64,000 bases of DNA from Heyndrickxia vini (GCF_016772275.1 NZ_CP065425.1:1412001-1476000), one strand, 5' to 3'. Positions 36,330 to 45,689 are shown, counted from the stretch's first letter. A program made the numbers and translations. The notes: generated from the sequence alone by a model not told the origin.

Positions 36330-36665
36330 GTAATTCCCCTCTTTCTCTATAGCTTTATTATATACAAAATTTAGTTTCAGTTTAATATAAATTTTGGTAA
36401 GTTACCTGATTTAAATTTTTTCGGAAAATTTGAGACAAACTATATATTAGAGAAATTTAATGCATTATCAATGATTTATATGTTTTAAACAGCAAAAAAG
36501 CATCTCTGTTTTTGTCGAATTTATGTATCCGTTTCCTTGACGCTTACCTAGAGCGGGAGTAAAATGGATATGTCACATAAATGTTATAAAATTTGCATGG
36601 TGTTCAAAATCTTATTTTGAATAATTTTGCTATGCACACGCTTTTATTATTAAGGGGGGTAAAAT
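36330..36665 (+). promoter_or_regulatory. Intergenic region with sdhCAB promoter
   Basis: 336 bases between yslB and sdhC. The + strand has a good promoter: TTGACG (36537-36542), 17 bases, TAAAAT (36560-36565), giving a leader of about 90 bases. On the minus strand a TATAAT lies near 36360 for yslB but its -35 is poor. The leader could be a target of the FsrA-type small RNA control known for B. subtilis sdh, which I could not verify. Confidence 0.65.
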
Positions 36666-37277
36666 GTGGCCGGAAATCGTGAGTTTTTAAATCGCAGATT
36701 GCATTCATTACTAGGTGTTGTGCCAATTGGAATCTTTCTAATTGTCCACTTAGTTGTGAACCATTTTGCTACAGGCGGAGAGGAATCATTTAACAATGCC
36801 GTAGGCTTTATGGAAAGTCTTCCATTCCTTATTTTTGTTGAAATTATTGTTATTTATTTACCTTTGCTGTTCCACGCAATTTATGGATTATACATTGCAT
36901 TCACAGCAAAAAACAATACGAGTCGATTAGGTTATTTTCGAAATTGGATGTTTTTATTCCAACGAATTTCTGGTGTAATTGTTTTGATCTTCCTTGCATG
37001 GCACGTTTATGAAACTAGAATTCAAGCAGCTTTAGGAAATGCTTCTCTTGATTTTAGTTTAATGGAGAGTGTTTTCTCTAATCCTTGGATGATCGCATTT
37101 TACATAATTGGCCTAATTGCAACAACATTCCATTTCTCTAATGGATTATGGTCTTTCTGTGTTAGCTGGGGAATTACCCAATCACCACGTTCACAACAAA
37201 TAGCATCATATGTCGTGTTAGTTGTATTTGTTGTACTATCAGTAATCGGTATTCGTGCAATCTTCGCTTTTGTTTAA
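36666..37277 (+). CDS. sdhC: Succinate dehydrogenase cytochrome b558 subunit
   Basis: Membrane anchor of complex II, carrying two hemes and reducing menaquinone. The 203 residues form five membrane helices (about 15-35, 55-77, 92-114, 135-157, 175-200), with axial-ligand histidines in FLIVHLVVNH, LFHAIYG, LAWHVYE and ATTFHFSNG. GTG start at 36666 behind AAGGGGGG. Heads the sdhC-sdhA-sdhB operon. Confidence 0.96.
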   Translation: MAGNREFLNRRLHSLLGVVPIGIFLIVHLVVNHFATGGEESFNNAVGFMESLPFLIFVEIIVIYLPLLFHAIYGLYIAFTAKNNTSRLGYFRNWMFLFQRISGVIVLIFLAWHVYETRIQAALGNASLDFSLMESVFSNPWMIAFYIIGLIATTFHFSNGLWSFCVSWGITQSPRSQQIASYVVLVVFVVLSVIGIRAIFAFV

Positions 37278-37333
37278 GACAAAAGCGAAACAATCATGTT
37301 CGTAAACATGTTTAAAGAAGGAGTGAGTCTTGA

Positions 37334-39085
37334 GTGAGTAAAGGAAAAATCATCGTAGTCGGTGGAGGCTTAGCCGGCTTGATGTCAACTATAAAAGTAG
37401 CAGAAGCAGGAAAACAAGTGGACTTATTTTCATTGGTACCAGTAAAACGTTCTCACTCTGTTTGTGCACAAGGTGGAATTAATGGTGCAGTGAATACGAA
37501 AGGTGAAGGAGATTCACCATGGATTCACTTTGATGATACAGTTTATGGTGGGGATTTCTTAGCAAACCAACCGCCGGTTAAAGCTATGTGCGATGCTGCA
37601 CCAGGAATCATTCATTTATTTGACCGAATGGGTGTAATGTTTAACCGTACACCAGAAGGTTTACTTGATTTCCGTCGTTTCGGTGGAACACAACATCACC
37701 GTACTGCATTTGCTGGTGCAACGACTGGACAACAATTATTATATGCACTTGATGAACAGGTTCGTCGCCATGAAGTAGCTGGACTTGTTAATAAGTTTGA
37801 AGGCTGGGAATTCTTAGGTATTGTTCAGGATGACGAAGGAGTTTGCCGCGGAATTGTAGCGCAAAATCTTACTTCCATGGAAATTAAATCTTTTGAAGCT
37901 GACGCGGTTATTATTGCTTCAGGTGGTCCTGGAATCATCTTTGGTAAATCGACTAACTCTATTATAAATACTGGATCAGCTGCATCTATTGTTTACCAAC
38001 AAGGTGCAACATATGCAAATGGTGAATTCATTCAAATCCACCCAACAGCCATTCCTGGTGATGACAAACTACGCTTAATGAGTGAGTCTGCACGTGGTGA
38101 AGGTGGACGTGTTTGGACATACAAAGATGGTAAGCCATGGTATTTCTTAGAAGAAAGATATCCTGCTTACGGAAATCTAGTACCTCGTGATATCGCTACA
38201 CGTGAAATATTTAACGTATGTGTAGATATGAAACTTGGTATTAATGGTGAAAATATGGTTTATCTTGATCTTTCTCATAAAGATCCGCATGAGCTTGATG
38301 TAAAACTTGGTGGAATCATTGAAATTTACGAAAAATTCGTTGGTGAAGATCCACATAAAGTACCGATGAAAATCTTCCCAGCAGTTCACTACTCAATGGG
38401 CGGATTATGGGTTGACTATAAACAACATACAAAAATCCAAGGACTATTTGCAGCGGGTGAGTGTGATTATTCACAACACGGGGGTAACCGTTTAGGTGCA
38501 AACTCATTATTATCTGCTATATATGGCGGAATGGTTGCTGGTCCTGAAGCAGTTAATTACATTGATGGATTAGAAAAAAGCACAGATAGCTTATCTTCTT
38601 CAATTTTCGATAATGCTGTTAAAAAAGAAGAAGATAAATGGAATAATGTTTTATCCTTAAATGGTACGGAAAATGCATATCTTCTTCATAAAGAGCTTGG
38701 GGAATGGATGACGGATAATGTAACGGTTGTTCGTTACAATGATCGTCTTCAAAAAACTGATGATAAAATCCTTGAATTAATGGAACGTTACAATAATATT
38801 AACGTAAATGATACGGCAAAATGGAGTAACCAAGCGGCAACATTTACTCGCCAATTGAAAAATATGCTTCATCTTGCTCGTGTAATTACGATTGGAGCAT
38901 TGAATCGTAATGAAAGCCGTGGTGCCCACTACAAACCTGATTTCGCTAAACGTAATGATGAAGAATGGTTAAAAACTACAATGGCTGACTTCGATGCTTC
39001 GACTAACACTCCTAAATTCAGCTACGAGGATGTTGATGTATCGTTAATTAAACCACGTGAACGTGACTATACTAAGAAGCATTAA
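37334..39085 (+). CDS. sdhA: Succinate dehydrogenase flavoprotein subunit
   Basis: Oxidises succinate to fumarate, with covalently bound FAD. The 583 residues have the FAD dinucleotide fold (VVGGGLAGLMSTIKVAEAG, about 6-24), the FAD-attachment region SHSVCAQGGINGA, catalytic motifs GGTQHHRTAFAGATTG and HPTAIPGD, and an active-site arginine region in GRVWTY. GTG start at 37334 (an overlapping TTG is out of frame), behind AAGGAGTGAG. Middle gene of sdhCAB. Confidence 0.97.
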   Translation: MSKGKIIVVGGGLAGLMSTIKVAEAGKQVDLFSLVPVKRSHSVCAQGGINGAVNTKGEGDSPWIHFDDTVYGGDFLANQPPVKAMCDAAPGIIHLFDRMGVMFNRTPEGLLDFRRFGGTQHHRTAFAGATTGQQLLYALDEQVRRHEVAGLVNKFEGWEFLGIVQDDEGVCRGIVAQNLTSMEIKSFEADAVIIASGGPGIIFGKSTNSIINTGSAASIVYQQGATYANGEFIQIHPTAIPGDDKLRLMSESARGEGGRVWTYKDGKPWYFLEERYPAYGNLVPRDIATREIFNVCVDMKLGINGENMVYLDLSHKDPHELDVKLGGIIEIYEKFVGEDPHKVPMKIFPAVHYSMGGLWVDYKQHTKIQGLFAAGECDYSQHGGNRLGANSLLSAIYGGMVAGPEAVNYIDGLEKSTDSLSSSIFDNAVKKEEDKWNNVLSLNGTENAYLLHKELGEWMTDNVTVVRYNDRLQKTDDKILELMERYNNINVNDTAKWSNQAATFTRQLKNMLHLARVITIGALNRNESRGAHYKPDFAKRNDEEWLKTTMADFDASTNTPKFSYEDVDVSLIKPRERDYTKKH

Positions 39086-39152
39086 TAATTAATGTTGACC
39101 TTATAAGCCTCGTTAACTCAATAATACTTAAAAGGAAAGAGGAGAAATAAGG

Positions 39153-39920
39153 ATGAGTGAACAAAAAACGGTAACTTTTATTATTACTCGTCAAGATAAT
39201 CCAAATTCTTCTCCCTATGAAGAAGAATTTACATTACCTTATCGACCAAATATGAATGTTATTTCATCGTTAATGGAAATTCGCCGTAACCCAGTAAATT
39301 CAAAAGGCGAAAAAACAACTGCAGTGACTTGGGACATGAACTGTTTAGAAGAAGTTTGTGGCGCATGTTCTATGGTTATTAATGGGAAACCAAGACAATC
39401 ATGTTCTGCACTAGTTGATAAATTAGAACAGCCGATTCGTCTTGCTCCGATGCGTACATTCCCGGTAATCCGTGATCTTCAAGTAGACCGAAGCCGTATG
39501 TTTGACTCTTTGAAAAAGGTCAAAGCATGGATTCCAATCGATGGAACATATGATCTAGGTGAAGGACCACGTATGCCTGAGAAAAAACGTCAATGGGCAT
39601 ATGAACTATCTAAATGTATGACATGTGGGGTTTGTTTAGAAGCTTGCCCAAATGTTAACAGTAAATCTAACTTCATTGGTCCTGCACCACTTTCACAAGT
39701 TCGTTTATTCAATAGCCATCCAACAGGTGCGATGAATAAGGATGAACGTTTAGAAGCAATTATGGGTGATGGCGGACTTGCAAACTGTGGAAACTCACAA
39801 AACTGTGTACAGTCTTGTCCAAAAGGTATACCTTTGACAACATCAATTGCGTCTTTAAACAGAGCAACGACATTCCAAATGTTCAAAAACTTCTTCGGAA
39901 GCGACCATATGGTGGACTAA
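39153..39920 (+). CDS. sdhB: Succinate dehydrogenase iron-sulfur subunit
   Basis: Carries electrons from FAD to heme b through three clusters. The 255 residues show the 2Fe-2S motif CLEEVCGACSMVINGKPRQ with a later C, and the 4Fe-4S/3Fe-4S motifs CMTCGVCLEACPNV and CGNSQNCVQSCPKG. Complete. ATG behind AAAGAGGAGA. Last gene of the operon, followed by a strong terminator. Confidence 0.97.
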   Translation: MSEQKTVTFIITRQDNPNSSPYEEEFTLPYRPNMNVISSLMEIRRNPVNSKGEKTTAVTWDMNCLEEVCGACSMVINGKPRQSCSALVDKLEQPIRLAPMRTFPVIRDLQVDRSRMFDSLKKVKAWIPIDGTYDLGEGPRMPEKKRQWAYELSKCMTCGVCLEACPNVNSKSNFIGPAPLSQVRLFNSHPTGAMNKDERLEAIMGDGGLANCGNSQNCVQSCPKGIPLTTSIASLNRATTFQMFKNFFGSDHMVD

Positions 39921-39925
39921 TTGTT

Positions 39926-39966
39926 AAGAAAAGCCTTCAATCTAATGATTGAAGGCTTTTCTTTTT
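39926..39966 (+). terminator. Terminator after sdhB
   Basis: AAGAAAAGCCTTCAAT ... ATTGAAGGCTTTTCTT perfect stem with a T tail. Confidence 0.9.
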
Positions 39967-39996
39967 AAATTTCTTTTAACTATTTTATATTCTCGG

Positions 39997-40027
39997 TATA
40001 ATAGAAGGGGGATGAATGATCATTCAT
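39997..40027 (+). promoter_or_regulatory. ysmA promoter -10 and 16-bp palindrome
   Basis: TATAAT at 39997-40002 is followed by the perfect palindrome ATGAATGATCATTCAT (40012-40027), which would overlap the transcription start. The half-sites TGAATGA and TCATTCA are those of FadR operators, but here they abut instead of being four bases apart. The -35 is not clear. Confidence 0.6.
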
Positions 40028-40048
40028 TTTTGGAAGGGGGAAAATTGT

Positions 40049-40516
40049 ATGAAAAAAACTTCTTATATTGAAAATTTCCATGATTGGCAAAGGGGTTTTT
40101 CCTTTTATCATCCAGTTAAAGTTCGTTTTTCTGAAACAGATATGTATGGCCATTTAAATAATACCGTTCCATTTACATATTTTGAGGAAGCACGAATTGA
40201 ATTTTTGAAAGAAATTGAATTTATGCAAGACTGGCTAAAAGAAGAAAATGAAACAATTCCAGTAGTTGCTGATTTACAATGTGATTACATTCGTCAAGTG
40301 TTTTTTGATGAGAAACTTAAAGTGTTTGTTAAAGCGAATAAAATTGGTACATCTTCGGTTGATCTTCATTATATGGCAACTAATGAGCAAAATGATGTTT
40401 GCTTTGTTGGACGGGGAGTAATGGTTCAAATATCTAAGAAAACCGGCAAATGGGTTGCCTGGTCAGAGGATGAAAAAGAAAAATTAATTCCAAATGGATA
40501 TGCAACAGAAAGCTAA
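40049..40516 (+). CDS. ysmA: Acyl-CoA thioesterase, hot-dog fold (YsmA)
   Basis: A 155-residue 4HBT-type thioesterase. The active-site segment VRFSETDMYGHLNNTVPFTY (about 26-45) carries the conserved aspartate and the helix following it. The protein probably hydrolyses acyl-CoA; chain length unknown. The frame is open to 40016, but AAGGGGGAAAA fits the ATG at 40049. The place between sdhB and gerE is that of B. subtilis ysmA. A FadR-like palindrome before it suggests a tie to fatty-acid control. Confidence 0.86.
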   Translation: MKKTSYIENFHDWQRGFSFYHPVKVRFSETDMYGHLNNTVPFTYFEEARIEFLKEIEFMQDWLKEENETIPVVADLQCDYIRQVFFDEKLKVFVKANKIGTSSVDLHYMATNEQNDVCFVGRGVMVQISKKTGKWVAWSEDEKEKLIPNGYATES

Positions 40517-40605
40517 TTGGATTCATTTATGTATAAATAACGGCAATTATATAAATAATTTGCACATTTTTGATGTTTTCTTCACTTCCTTGCCAATACG
40601 ATGTC

Positions 40606-40633
40606 ACTCTACTTATTTCTTTCACATATGATA
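40606..40633 (+). promoter_or_regulatory. Sigma-K-like promoter of gerE
   Basis: AC (40606-40607), 17 bases, CATATGATA (40625-40633), matching the sigma-K pattern AC-N16/17-CATANNNTA. It lies 65 bases before gerE, a sigma-K gene in B. subtilis. Confidence 0.65.
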
Positions 40634-40698
40634 ATTTGACAATCAAAATACCCATCCCCGCGGTTTAAAGCTGGCGAAGGCAAGGAGGGTTACAATAG

Positions 40699-40923
40699 TT
40701 GAAGGACAACGAATTCACACACAAACCGCTGCTTACAAAAAGAGAAAGAGAAGTTTTCGAGCTGTTAGTTCAAGATAAAACGACAAAAGAAATTGCAAGC
40801 GAATTGTTTATTAGTGAAAAAACGGTTCGAAATCATATTTCCAACGCCATGCAAAAGCTTGGAGTCAAGGGGCGTTCTCAAGCTGTGGTTGAACTTCTTC
40901 GCATGGGAGAGTTAAAGCTTTAG
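40699..40923 (+). CDS. gerE: GerE, LuxR-type late mother-cell sporulation regulator
   Basis: DNA-binding protein that activates and represses spore-coat genes in the mother cell. All 74 residues form a LuxR-type helix-turn-helix ([20 protein letters not shown] followed by [21 protein letters not shown]). The length is identical to B. subtilis GerE (74). TTG start behind GCAAGGAGGG. A sigma-K-like promoter lies upstream and a hairpin at 40927-40957 follows. Confidence 0.95.
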   Translation: MKDNEFTHKPLLTKREREVFELLVQDKTTKEIASELFISEKTVRNHISNAMQKLGVKGRSQAVVELLRMGELKL

Positions 40924-40924
40924 C

Positions 40925-40960
40925 CGGAAACCGACTGCTATATAAGCAGTCGGTTTTGTC
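40925..40960 (+). terminator. Terminator after gerE
   Basis: AAACCGACTGC ... GCAGTCGGTTT stem followed by TTGTC; strong stem, short T tract. Confidence 0.75.
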
Positions 40961-41184
40961 ATACTTAATAAGATTATTATTATTGCAAAACAAATCATGC
41001 TTGAATTTTTTATAAAAAAAGGTGACAATATTTTTAGTGGACTTAAAATAAAACCATCGTATAAATTTAAGAGGCCAATGAAGTTAGATTTTTCTTTTAA
41101 GAAATATGAGAAATTGGATTTCGCCATTTTCTTCAAATCCAACCTCTAACCTCTGACTTCTAACTGATAGGGGGTTCTTCATTA

Positions 41185-41643
41185 ATGAATAATGAAGGAA
41201 ATGTACAACTGCACGCAGCAGAGGATGTAGCAGCTATCGAAAAAGATTTGCGGTATATAGCAGCTATCGTCAAACAAAAAGGAAGAGAACTTTTAAGCGA
41301 ATATACAATTACACCTCCTCAATTTGTCGCTCTTCAATGGTTATTTGAGGAAGGGGATATGACCATTGGTGAGTTGTCTAATAAAATGTATTTAGCTTTT
41401 AGCACGACTACTGATTTGATTGACCGTATGGAAAAAAATGAACTGGTTGTTCGTGTAAAAGATCCACATGATCGAAGAGTAGTACGAATTCACCTATTGG
41501 CAAAGGGCGAAAAAATGATTGAAGAGGTCATTCAAAAACGACAAGGATACTTGCAAGACATACTAATAAATTTTTCGAATGATGAGGTTATTCATTTAAA
41601 GAAAAGCCTTGTTAAATTACATCAAGAAATGAAAGCAGAATGA
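41185..41643 (+). CDS. ysmB: MarR-family transcriptional regulator (YsmB)
   Basis: A 152-residue winged-helix regulator of MarR type. The recognition region is [20 protein letters not shown] and the wing has the typical [12 protein letters not shown] (about 89-100). The target and ligand are unknown. It lies between gerE and racE as ysmB does in B. subtilis. ATG behind GATAGGGGG. Eight bases before racE, so the two are probably co-transcribed. Confidence 0.9.
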   Translation: MNNEGNVQLHAAEDVAAIEKDLRYIAAIVKQKGRELLSEYTITPPQFVALQWLFEEGDMTIGELSNKMYLAFSTTTDLIDRMEKNELVVRVKDPHDRRVVRIHLLAKGEKMIEEVIQKRQGYLQDILINFSNDEVIHLKKSLVKLHQEMKAE

Positions 41644-41650
41644 GGCGAGA

Positions 41651-42457
41651 TTGTTGAACCAACCAATAGGTATTATTGATTCAGGTGTAGGGGGACTAAC
41701 GGTTGTAAAGGAAGTGCTGAAACAATTGCCGAATGAAAGCATTATATATGTCGGTGATACTGCCCGTTGTCCATATGGCCCAAGACCTGTTGATGAAGTA
41801 AAGGCATATACATGGCAAATGACAAGATTTTTGTTAAAACGAAATATAAAAATGTTAGTCATTGCATGTAATACTGCGACTGCTGTTGTTTTGGATGAAA
41901 TTCGCACAGAATTAAAAATTCCCGTGCTAGGTGTTATCTATCCAGGCGCAAGAGCAGCATTAAAAAGTACTAAAGGATTTAATATCGGTGTGTTAGGGAC
42001 GATTGGTACAATTAAAAGTGGTGCATATGAAAAAGCTTTAAAATCAATAAATAGGAAAGTAAATATTACATCATTAGCCTGTCCGAAATTTGTCCCACTT
42101 GTGGAGAGCGGAGAGTACAAAAGCGCCATTGCCAAAAAAATTGTTGCCGAATCATTAGCCCCAATCCAAAAAAGTGGTATTGACACTTTGATTCTAGGCT
42201 GCACCCATTATCCTTTATTAGAAGGTTTAATAAAAAATGTTATGGGTAATAACGTGAAGGTCATTAGTTCCGGAGATGAAACGGCTCGTGAAATAAGTAC
42301 CATTTTATATTTTCGCCATATAATGAGTACAGACAATGCATGTCCGAAACATCAATTTTTTACAACCGGTTCGAGCAGTATGTTTTCTCAAATTGCTACT
42401 GCCTGGCTTGAGCAAGAGATTGTGAATACAGAAACCATTTATTTAGGAGACGAATAA
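41651..42457 (+). CDS. racE: Glutamate racemase
   Basis: Makes D-glutamate for peptidoglycan (and in poly-gamma-glutamate producers for the capsule). The 268 residues have the two catalytic cysteines in [12 protein letters not shown] and [11 protein letters not shown], and the N-terminal [18 protein letters not shown] use the TTG at 41651, which gives MLNQPIG as in RacE; the second TTG (41654) is possible. Ribosome binding site GAGGCGAG overlaps the ysmB stop. Confidence 0.95.
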   Translation: MLNQPIGIIDSGVGGLTVVKEVLKQLPNESIIYVGDTARCPYGPRPVDEVKAYTWQMTRFLLKRNIKMLVIACNTATAVVLDEIRTELKIPVLGVIYPGARAALKSTKGFNIGVLGTIGTIKSGAYEKALKSINRKVNITSLACPKFVPLVESGEYKSAIAKKIVAESLAPIQKSGIDTLILGCTHYPLLEGLIKNVMGNNVKVISSGDETAREISTILYFRHIMSTDNACPKHQFFTTGSSSMFSQIATAWLEQEIVNTETIYLGDE

Positions 42458-42481
42458 CTCCTACATAAATGGTTTTTTTTA
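42431..42481 (+). terminator. Terminator overlapping the end of racE
   Basis: AAACCATTTATTTAGGAG paired with CTCCTACATAAATGGTTT, tail of eight T. The left arm lies in the last codons of racE. Confidence 0.85.
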
Positions 42482-42557
42482 TGCAAAGAAAAAACGGTCT
42501 ATTTTTTAATGAAGGCTCGTATAGATAGTAGTACAAACTGTCTTAGGAGGGTACAAA

Positions 42558-43622
42558 ATGTCTAAAAAAACAAAGGTGACAGTAGCAGTAACTATGCTTG
42601 CATCAAGCGTGTATTTGTCGGGTTGTGGTTTATTTGGTGGTGACAAAACAGAAAAAATTGATCCGCCGAAAACGGTAAGCTCATTAAAGAAAGGGGAATC
42701 ATTAACAGGAGATAAAGATAAACAAGCAAACGCTGTAGATGAAAAGAATTCGATTATGACTGAATTATATTTAATTGATAATAATGGCTATGTTGTTTCG
42801 CAAGCATTGCCGTTGCCAAATGAAAAAGGCATTGCAACAAAGGCGTTAGAATACTTAGTCGTGGATGGGCCAGGTCAAAATATAATTCCGAATGGATTTA
42901 GAGCAGTCCTGCCTGCAGATACGAAAATAAGTGTAAATGTGAAAAAAGACGGAACAGCAGCAGTTGATTTTTCAAAGGAATTTAATGATTATGATAAAAA
43001 AGACGAAGAGAAAATTTTGCAATCAATCACATGGACATTAACACAATTCGATTCAATTAAACGTGTGACATTAAGTGTGAATGGGCATCCATTAAAAGAA
43101 ATGCCTGCTAATAAAACACCGATTAATCAAGAAGGCTTAACTAGGGCGAATGGAATAAATACTGATCTTACTGGCGTAATTGATATTACGAATACCCATT
43201 CGTTAACAGTTTATTATTTAGATGAAAATGATGGCAAGTCTTATTATGTTCCTGTTACGAAACGAATAAGTAATACGGAAACAAATGATGTAAAAGCAGT
43301 AGTAAATGAGTTAGTAAAAGGTCCAAATCCAAAATCGCCGCTTGTTAGTGCGTTTCAATCAGAAGTGGCATTGTTAGACGATCCGGTTATCGAAGATGGA
43401 AAAGTGACGTTGAATTTTAATGAAAATATTCTTGGAAGCTTTGAGGGGAATACGATTTCGGAAAATGTTTTAAAACCACTCGTATATTCATTAACAGAGC
43501 AAAAAGATATTAAGAGTGTCGCTATTGAAGTCAACGGTAGTACAAAGCTGTTAAACGAGGAAGGAAAACCATTATCGGAACCTGTTACTCGTCCTGAAAA
43601 GGTAAACACAGGTAGTTTTTAA
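42558..43622 (+). CDS. gerM: GerM, sporulation/germination lipoprotein
   Basis: Lipoprotein needed in B. subtilis for proper SpoIIIAH/GerM ring formation during engulfment and for germination. The 354 residues start with a signal peptide ending in the lipobox YLSGC (lipidated C23), then two GerMN domains (about 70-190 and 220-340, with repeated motifs such as VKKDGTAAVDFSKEF and EDGKVTLNFNENIL). ATG behind TTAGGAGGG. It lies between racE and rph as in B. subtilis. A sigma-E promoter is expected but I could not identify one with confidence. Confidence 0.93.
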   Translation: MSKKTKVTVAVTMLASSVYLSGCGLFGGDKTEKIDPPKTVSSLKKGESLTGDKDKQANAVDEKNSIMTELYLIDNNGYVVSQALPLPNEKGIATKALEYLVVDGPGQNIIPNGFRAVLPADTKISVNVKKDGTAAVDFSKEFNDYDKKDEEKILQSITWTLTQFDSIKRVTLSVNGHPLKEMPANKTPINQEGLTRANGINTDLTGVIDITNTHSLTVYYLDENDGKSYYVPVTKRISNTETNDVKAVVNELVKGPNPKSPLVSAFQSEVALLDDPVIEDGKVTLNFNENILGSFEGNTISENVLKPLVYSLTEQKDIKSVAIEVNGSTKLLNEEGKPLSEPVTRPEKVNTGSF

Positions 43623-43656
43623 TAAGTAAAATTTGATATACTATAAATAATACAAT

Positions 43657-43696
43657 TAAGAGGTAGGCTCGTATAGATGAGCCACCTCTTCTTTCT
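43657..43696 (+). terminator. Terminator after gerM
   Basis: AAGAGGTAGGCTC-GTATAGAT-GAGCCACCTCTT stem with a CTTTCTT tail. Its left arm and loop contain the 14-mer AGGCTCGTATAGAT also present before gerM. Confidence 0.75.
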
Positions 43697-43720
43697 TGGC
43701 ATTAAAAAGGAGGTTTACGA

Positions 43721-44476
43721 ATGAGAGTTGACGATAGAGAAGCATTACAATTAAGACCAATACATATAGAAACAGAATACTTAAAACATCCAGAAGGATC
43801 TGTTCTCATTACCGTTGGAGATACGAAGGTAATTTGTACAGCTAGTATTGAAGATCGAGTTCCTCCGTTTATGCGAGGCAGTGGAAAGGGCTGGATAACA
43901 GCAGAGTATTCCATGCTTCCACGTGCAACTGAGCAACGTAATATACGCGAATCCTCTAAGGGAAAAGTGACTGGAAGAACGATGGAAATCCAACGATTAA
44001 TCGGACGTGCTTTGCGTGCTGTCGTACAATTAGATCAAATCGGGGAAAGAACGATATGGATAGACTGCGATGTAATACAAGCGGATGGAGGAACAAGAAC
44101 AGCTTCCATTACAGGTGCATTTATTGCAATGGCACAAGCTCTTTCCAAACTACATGAAAATAAAGGAATTAAAAACTTTCCAATTACAGATTATTTAGCT
44201 GCGACTAGTGTAGGCATTATACAAGATGCAGGTACCGTTCTCGATTTAAACTATGTTGAAGATAGTCAAGCATTAGTAGACATGAATGTGGTTATGACGG
44301 GAGAAGGAAAATTTGTCGAATTGCAAGGAACAGGGGAAGAAGCTACGTTTTCTCCGGAAGAGTTGCAACAATTAATAAACGCTGCTAAGCAAGGATTAGA
44401 CAAGTTGTTCAGTCTTCAAAAACAAGCTTTAGGTGAAATCTCATCAAAAATAGAAAATAATCGTCGTGAGGATTAG
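43721..44476 (+). CDS. rph: Ribonuclease PH
   Basis: Phosphorolytic 3'-5' exoribonuclease that trims tRNA 3' ends. The 251 residues include the N-terminal [17 protein letters not shown], phosphate-site sequence [20 protein letters not shown] and catalytic region [20 protein letters not shown]. Complete for the family. ATG behind AAAGGAGG. Followed closely by ysnA and ysnB in one operon. Confidence 0.96.
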   Translation: MRVDDREALQLRPIHIETEYLKHPEGSVLITVGDTKVICTASIEDRVPPFMRGSGKGWITAEYSMLPRATEQRNIRESSKGKVTGRTMEIQRLIGRALRAVVQLDQIGERTIWIDCDVIQADGGTRTASITGAFIAMAQALSKLHENKGIKNFPITDYLAATSVGIIQDAGTVLDLNYVEDSQALVDMNVVMTGEGKFVELQGTGEEATFSPEELQQLINAAKQGLDKLFSLQKQALGEISSKIENNRRED

Positions 44477-44480
44477 GAAT

Positions 44481-45095
44481 ATGGAAAAACAAGTGATCAT
44501 TGCAACCAAAAATAAAGGCAAGGCGAAAGAATTTGAAAAAATGTTTTCAACATTTCATATTAAGGTGAAAACGTTACTAGATTTTCCTGAAGCAATTGAT
44601 GTAGAAGAGACTGGAAGCACGTTTGAGGAAAATGCAATCTTAAAAGCAGAAACGATTTCACAACAATATAATATAATGACGATTGCAGATGATAGCGGAT
44701 TAGTTATCGATGCCTTAGATGGCAGACCAGGTATCTATTCTGCAAGATATGCAGGAGAAGAAAAAAATGATGAGGCAAATATAGATAAGGTTTTAGCCGA
44801 AATGATCGATATACCGAATGATGATCGAAGTGCCAAATTTTATTGTGCATTGGCTATCGCTATTCCTGGTAAAGAAACGATTACTGTTTCGGGTACATGT
44901 GAAGGTGAAATACTTCGAGAACGCAAAGGGAATAATGGTTTCGGCTATGATCCGATATTTTTTATTAAAGACAAGGGACAAACAATGGCAGAATTGCCAT
45001 CAGAAGAAAAAAACCGAATCAGTCATCGTGCGAAAGCCGTAGATAAACTTCCTTCAATTTTACAAAATTTATTTTTTTTAGGTGATCAAAAATGA
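44481..45095 (+). CDS. ysnA: XTP/dITP pyrophosphatase (RdgB/HAM1)
   Basis: Removes non-canonical purine triphosphates from the nucleotide pool. The 204 residues begin IIATKNKGKAKEF and contain ADDSGLVIDALDGRPGIYSA and NGFGYDPIFF, the three HAM1 signatures. The frame is open to 44466 inside rph, but the ATG at 44481 behind GGATTAGGA gives the family start. It lies four bases after rph and overlaps ysnB by four. Confidence 0.95.
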   Translation: MEKQVIIATKNKGKAKEFEKMFSTFHIKVKTLLDFPEAIDVEETGSTFEENAILKAETISQQYNIMTIADDSGLVIDALDGRPGIYSARYAGEEKNDEANIDKVLAEMIDIPNDDRSAKFYCALAIAIPGKETITVSGTCEGEILRERKGNNGFGYDPIFFIKDKGQTMAELPSEEKNRISHRAKAVDKLPSILQNLFFLGDQK

Positions 45096-45601
45096 AGTTA
45101 CTAATCGTTAGTGATAGTCATGGGTTACGGGAAGAATTAAAACGGCTGAAAGAAGAATATGAAACTAAAGTCGATGCGATGATTCATTGCGGTGATTCAG
45201 AACTTATGGCAAATGATGAAGAAATAAACGGGTTTTTAGTCGTCAGAGGAAATTGTGATTATGACCGACAATTTCCGCTAGATATTAAAGAAAAAATTGA
45301 TGGAAATAAAATATTTGTTACACATGGTCACCATTATAATGTGAAAATGACGCTTATGAATCTTTCATATAAAGCAAAAGAAGTGGATGCGGATTTTGTC
45401 TTTTTTGGTCATTCGCATATGCTCGGTGCTGAGATGATTAATGGCACCTTATTCTTAAATCCTGGTAGCTTTCTAATGCCGCGAGGTCGTAAAGAAAAAA
45501 CATATGCCATCGTTGAAAAAAATAATCATTCGATCACAACGAAATTCTTTTCAGATCTTCATGAAGAATTGGTTGACTTGCGTCAAACATTTACATTGTA
45601 G
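45092..45601 (+). CDS. ysnB: YsnB-type metallophosphoesterase
   Basis: A 169-residue calcineurin-like phosphoesterase of the MJ0936/YfcE type. Metal ligands are visible in VSDSHG (7-12), HCGDSE, RGNCD, THGHHYN and FGHSHM. Substrate unknown. ATG overlaps the ysnA stop (ATGA), so translation is probably coupled. Followed by a strong perfect stem. Confidence 0.92.
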   Translation: MKLLIVSDSHGLREELKRLKEEYETKVDAMIHCGDSELMANDEEINGFLVVRGNCDYDRQFPLDIKEKIDGNKIFVTHGHHYNVKMTLMNLSYKAKEVDADFVFFGHSHMLGAEMINGTLFLNPGSFLMPRGRKEKTYAIVEKNNHSITTKFFSDLHEELVDLRQTFTL

Positions 45602-45605
45602 GTAT

Positions 45606-45650
45606 TTTAAATTGCAGTCTAACTTCAGACTGCAATTTAAAATAAAAAAA
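45606..45650 (+). terminator. Terminator after ysnB
   Basis: TTAAATTGCAGTCT and AGACTGCAATTTAA form a perfect 14-base stem, followed by an A-rich stretch on this strand; it could serve both directions. Confidence 0.7.
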
Positions 45651-45660
45651 CAAAAAACTG

Positions 45661-45689
45661 TTGACAGAGTAAAACAACCCATATATAAT
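45661..45689 (+). promoter_or_regulatory. Consensus sigma-A promoter of tRNA-Arg
   Basis: TTGACA (45661-45666), exactly 17 bases, TATAAT (45684-45689): a perfect match in both boxes and spacing, 55 bases before the tRNA. Confidence 0.9.

Noticed and set aside
40912-41142. 76-codon minus-strand frame between gerE and ysmB
   Set aside because: TTG start without a properly spaced ribosome binding site, and it runs through the gerE terminator; no recognisable features apart from one hydrophobic stretch.
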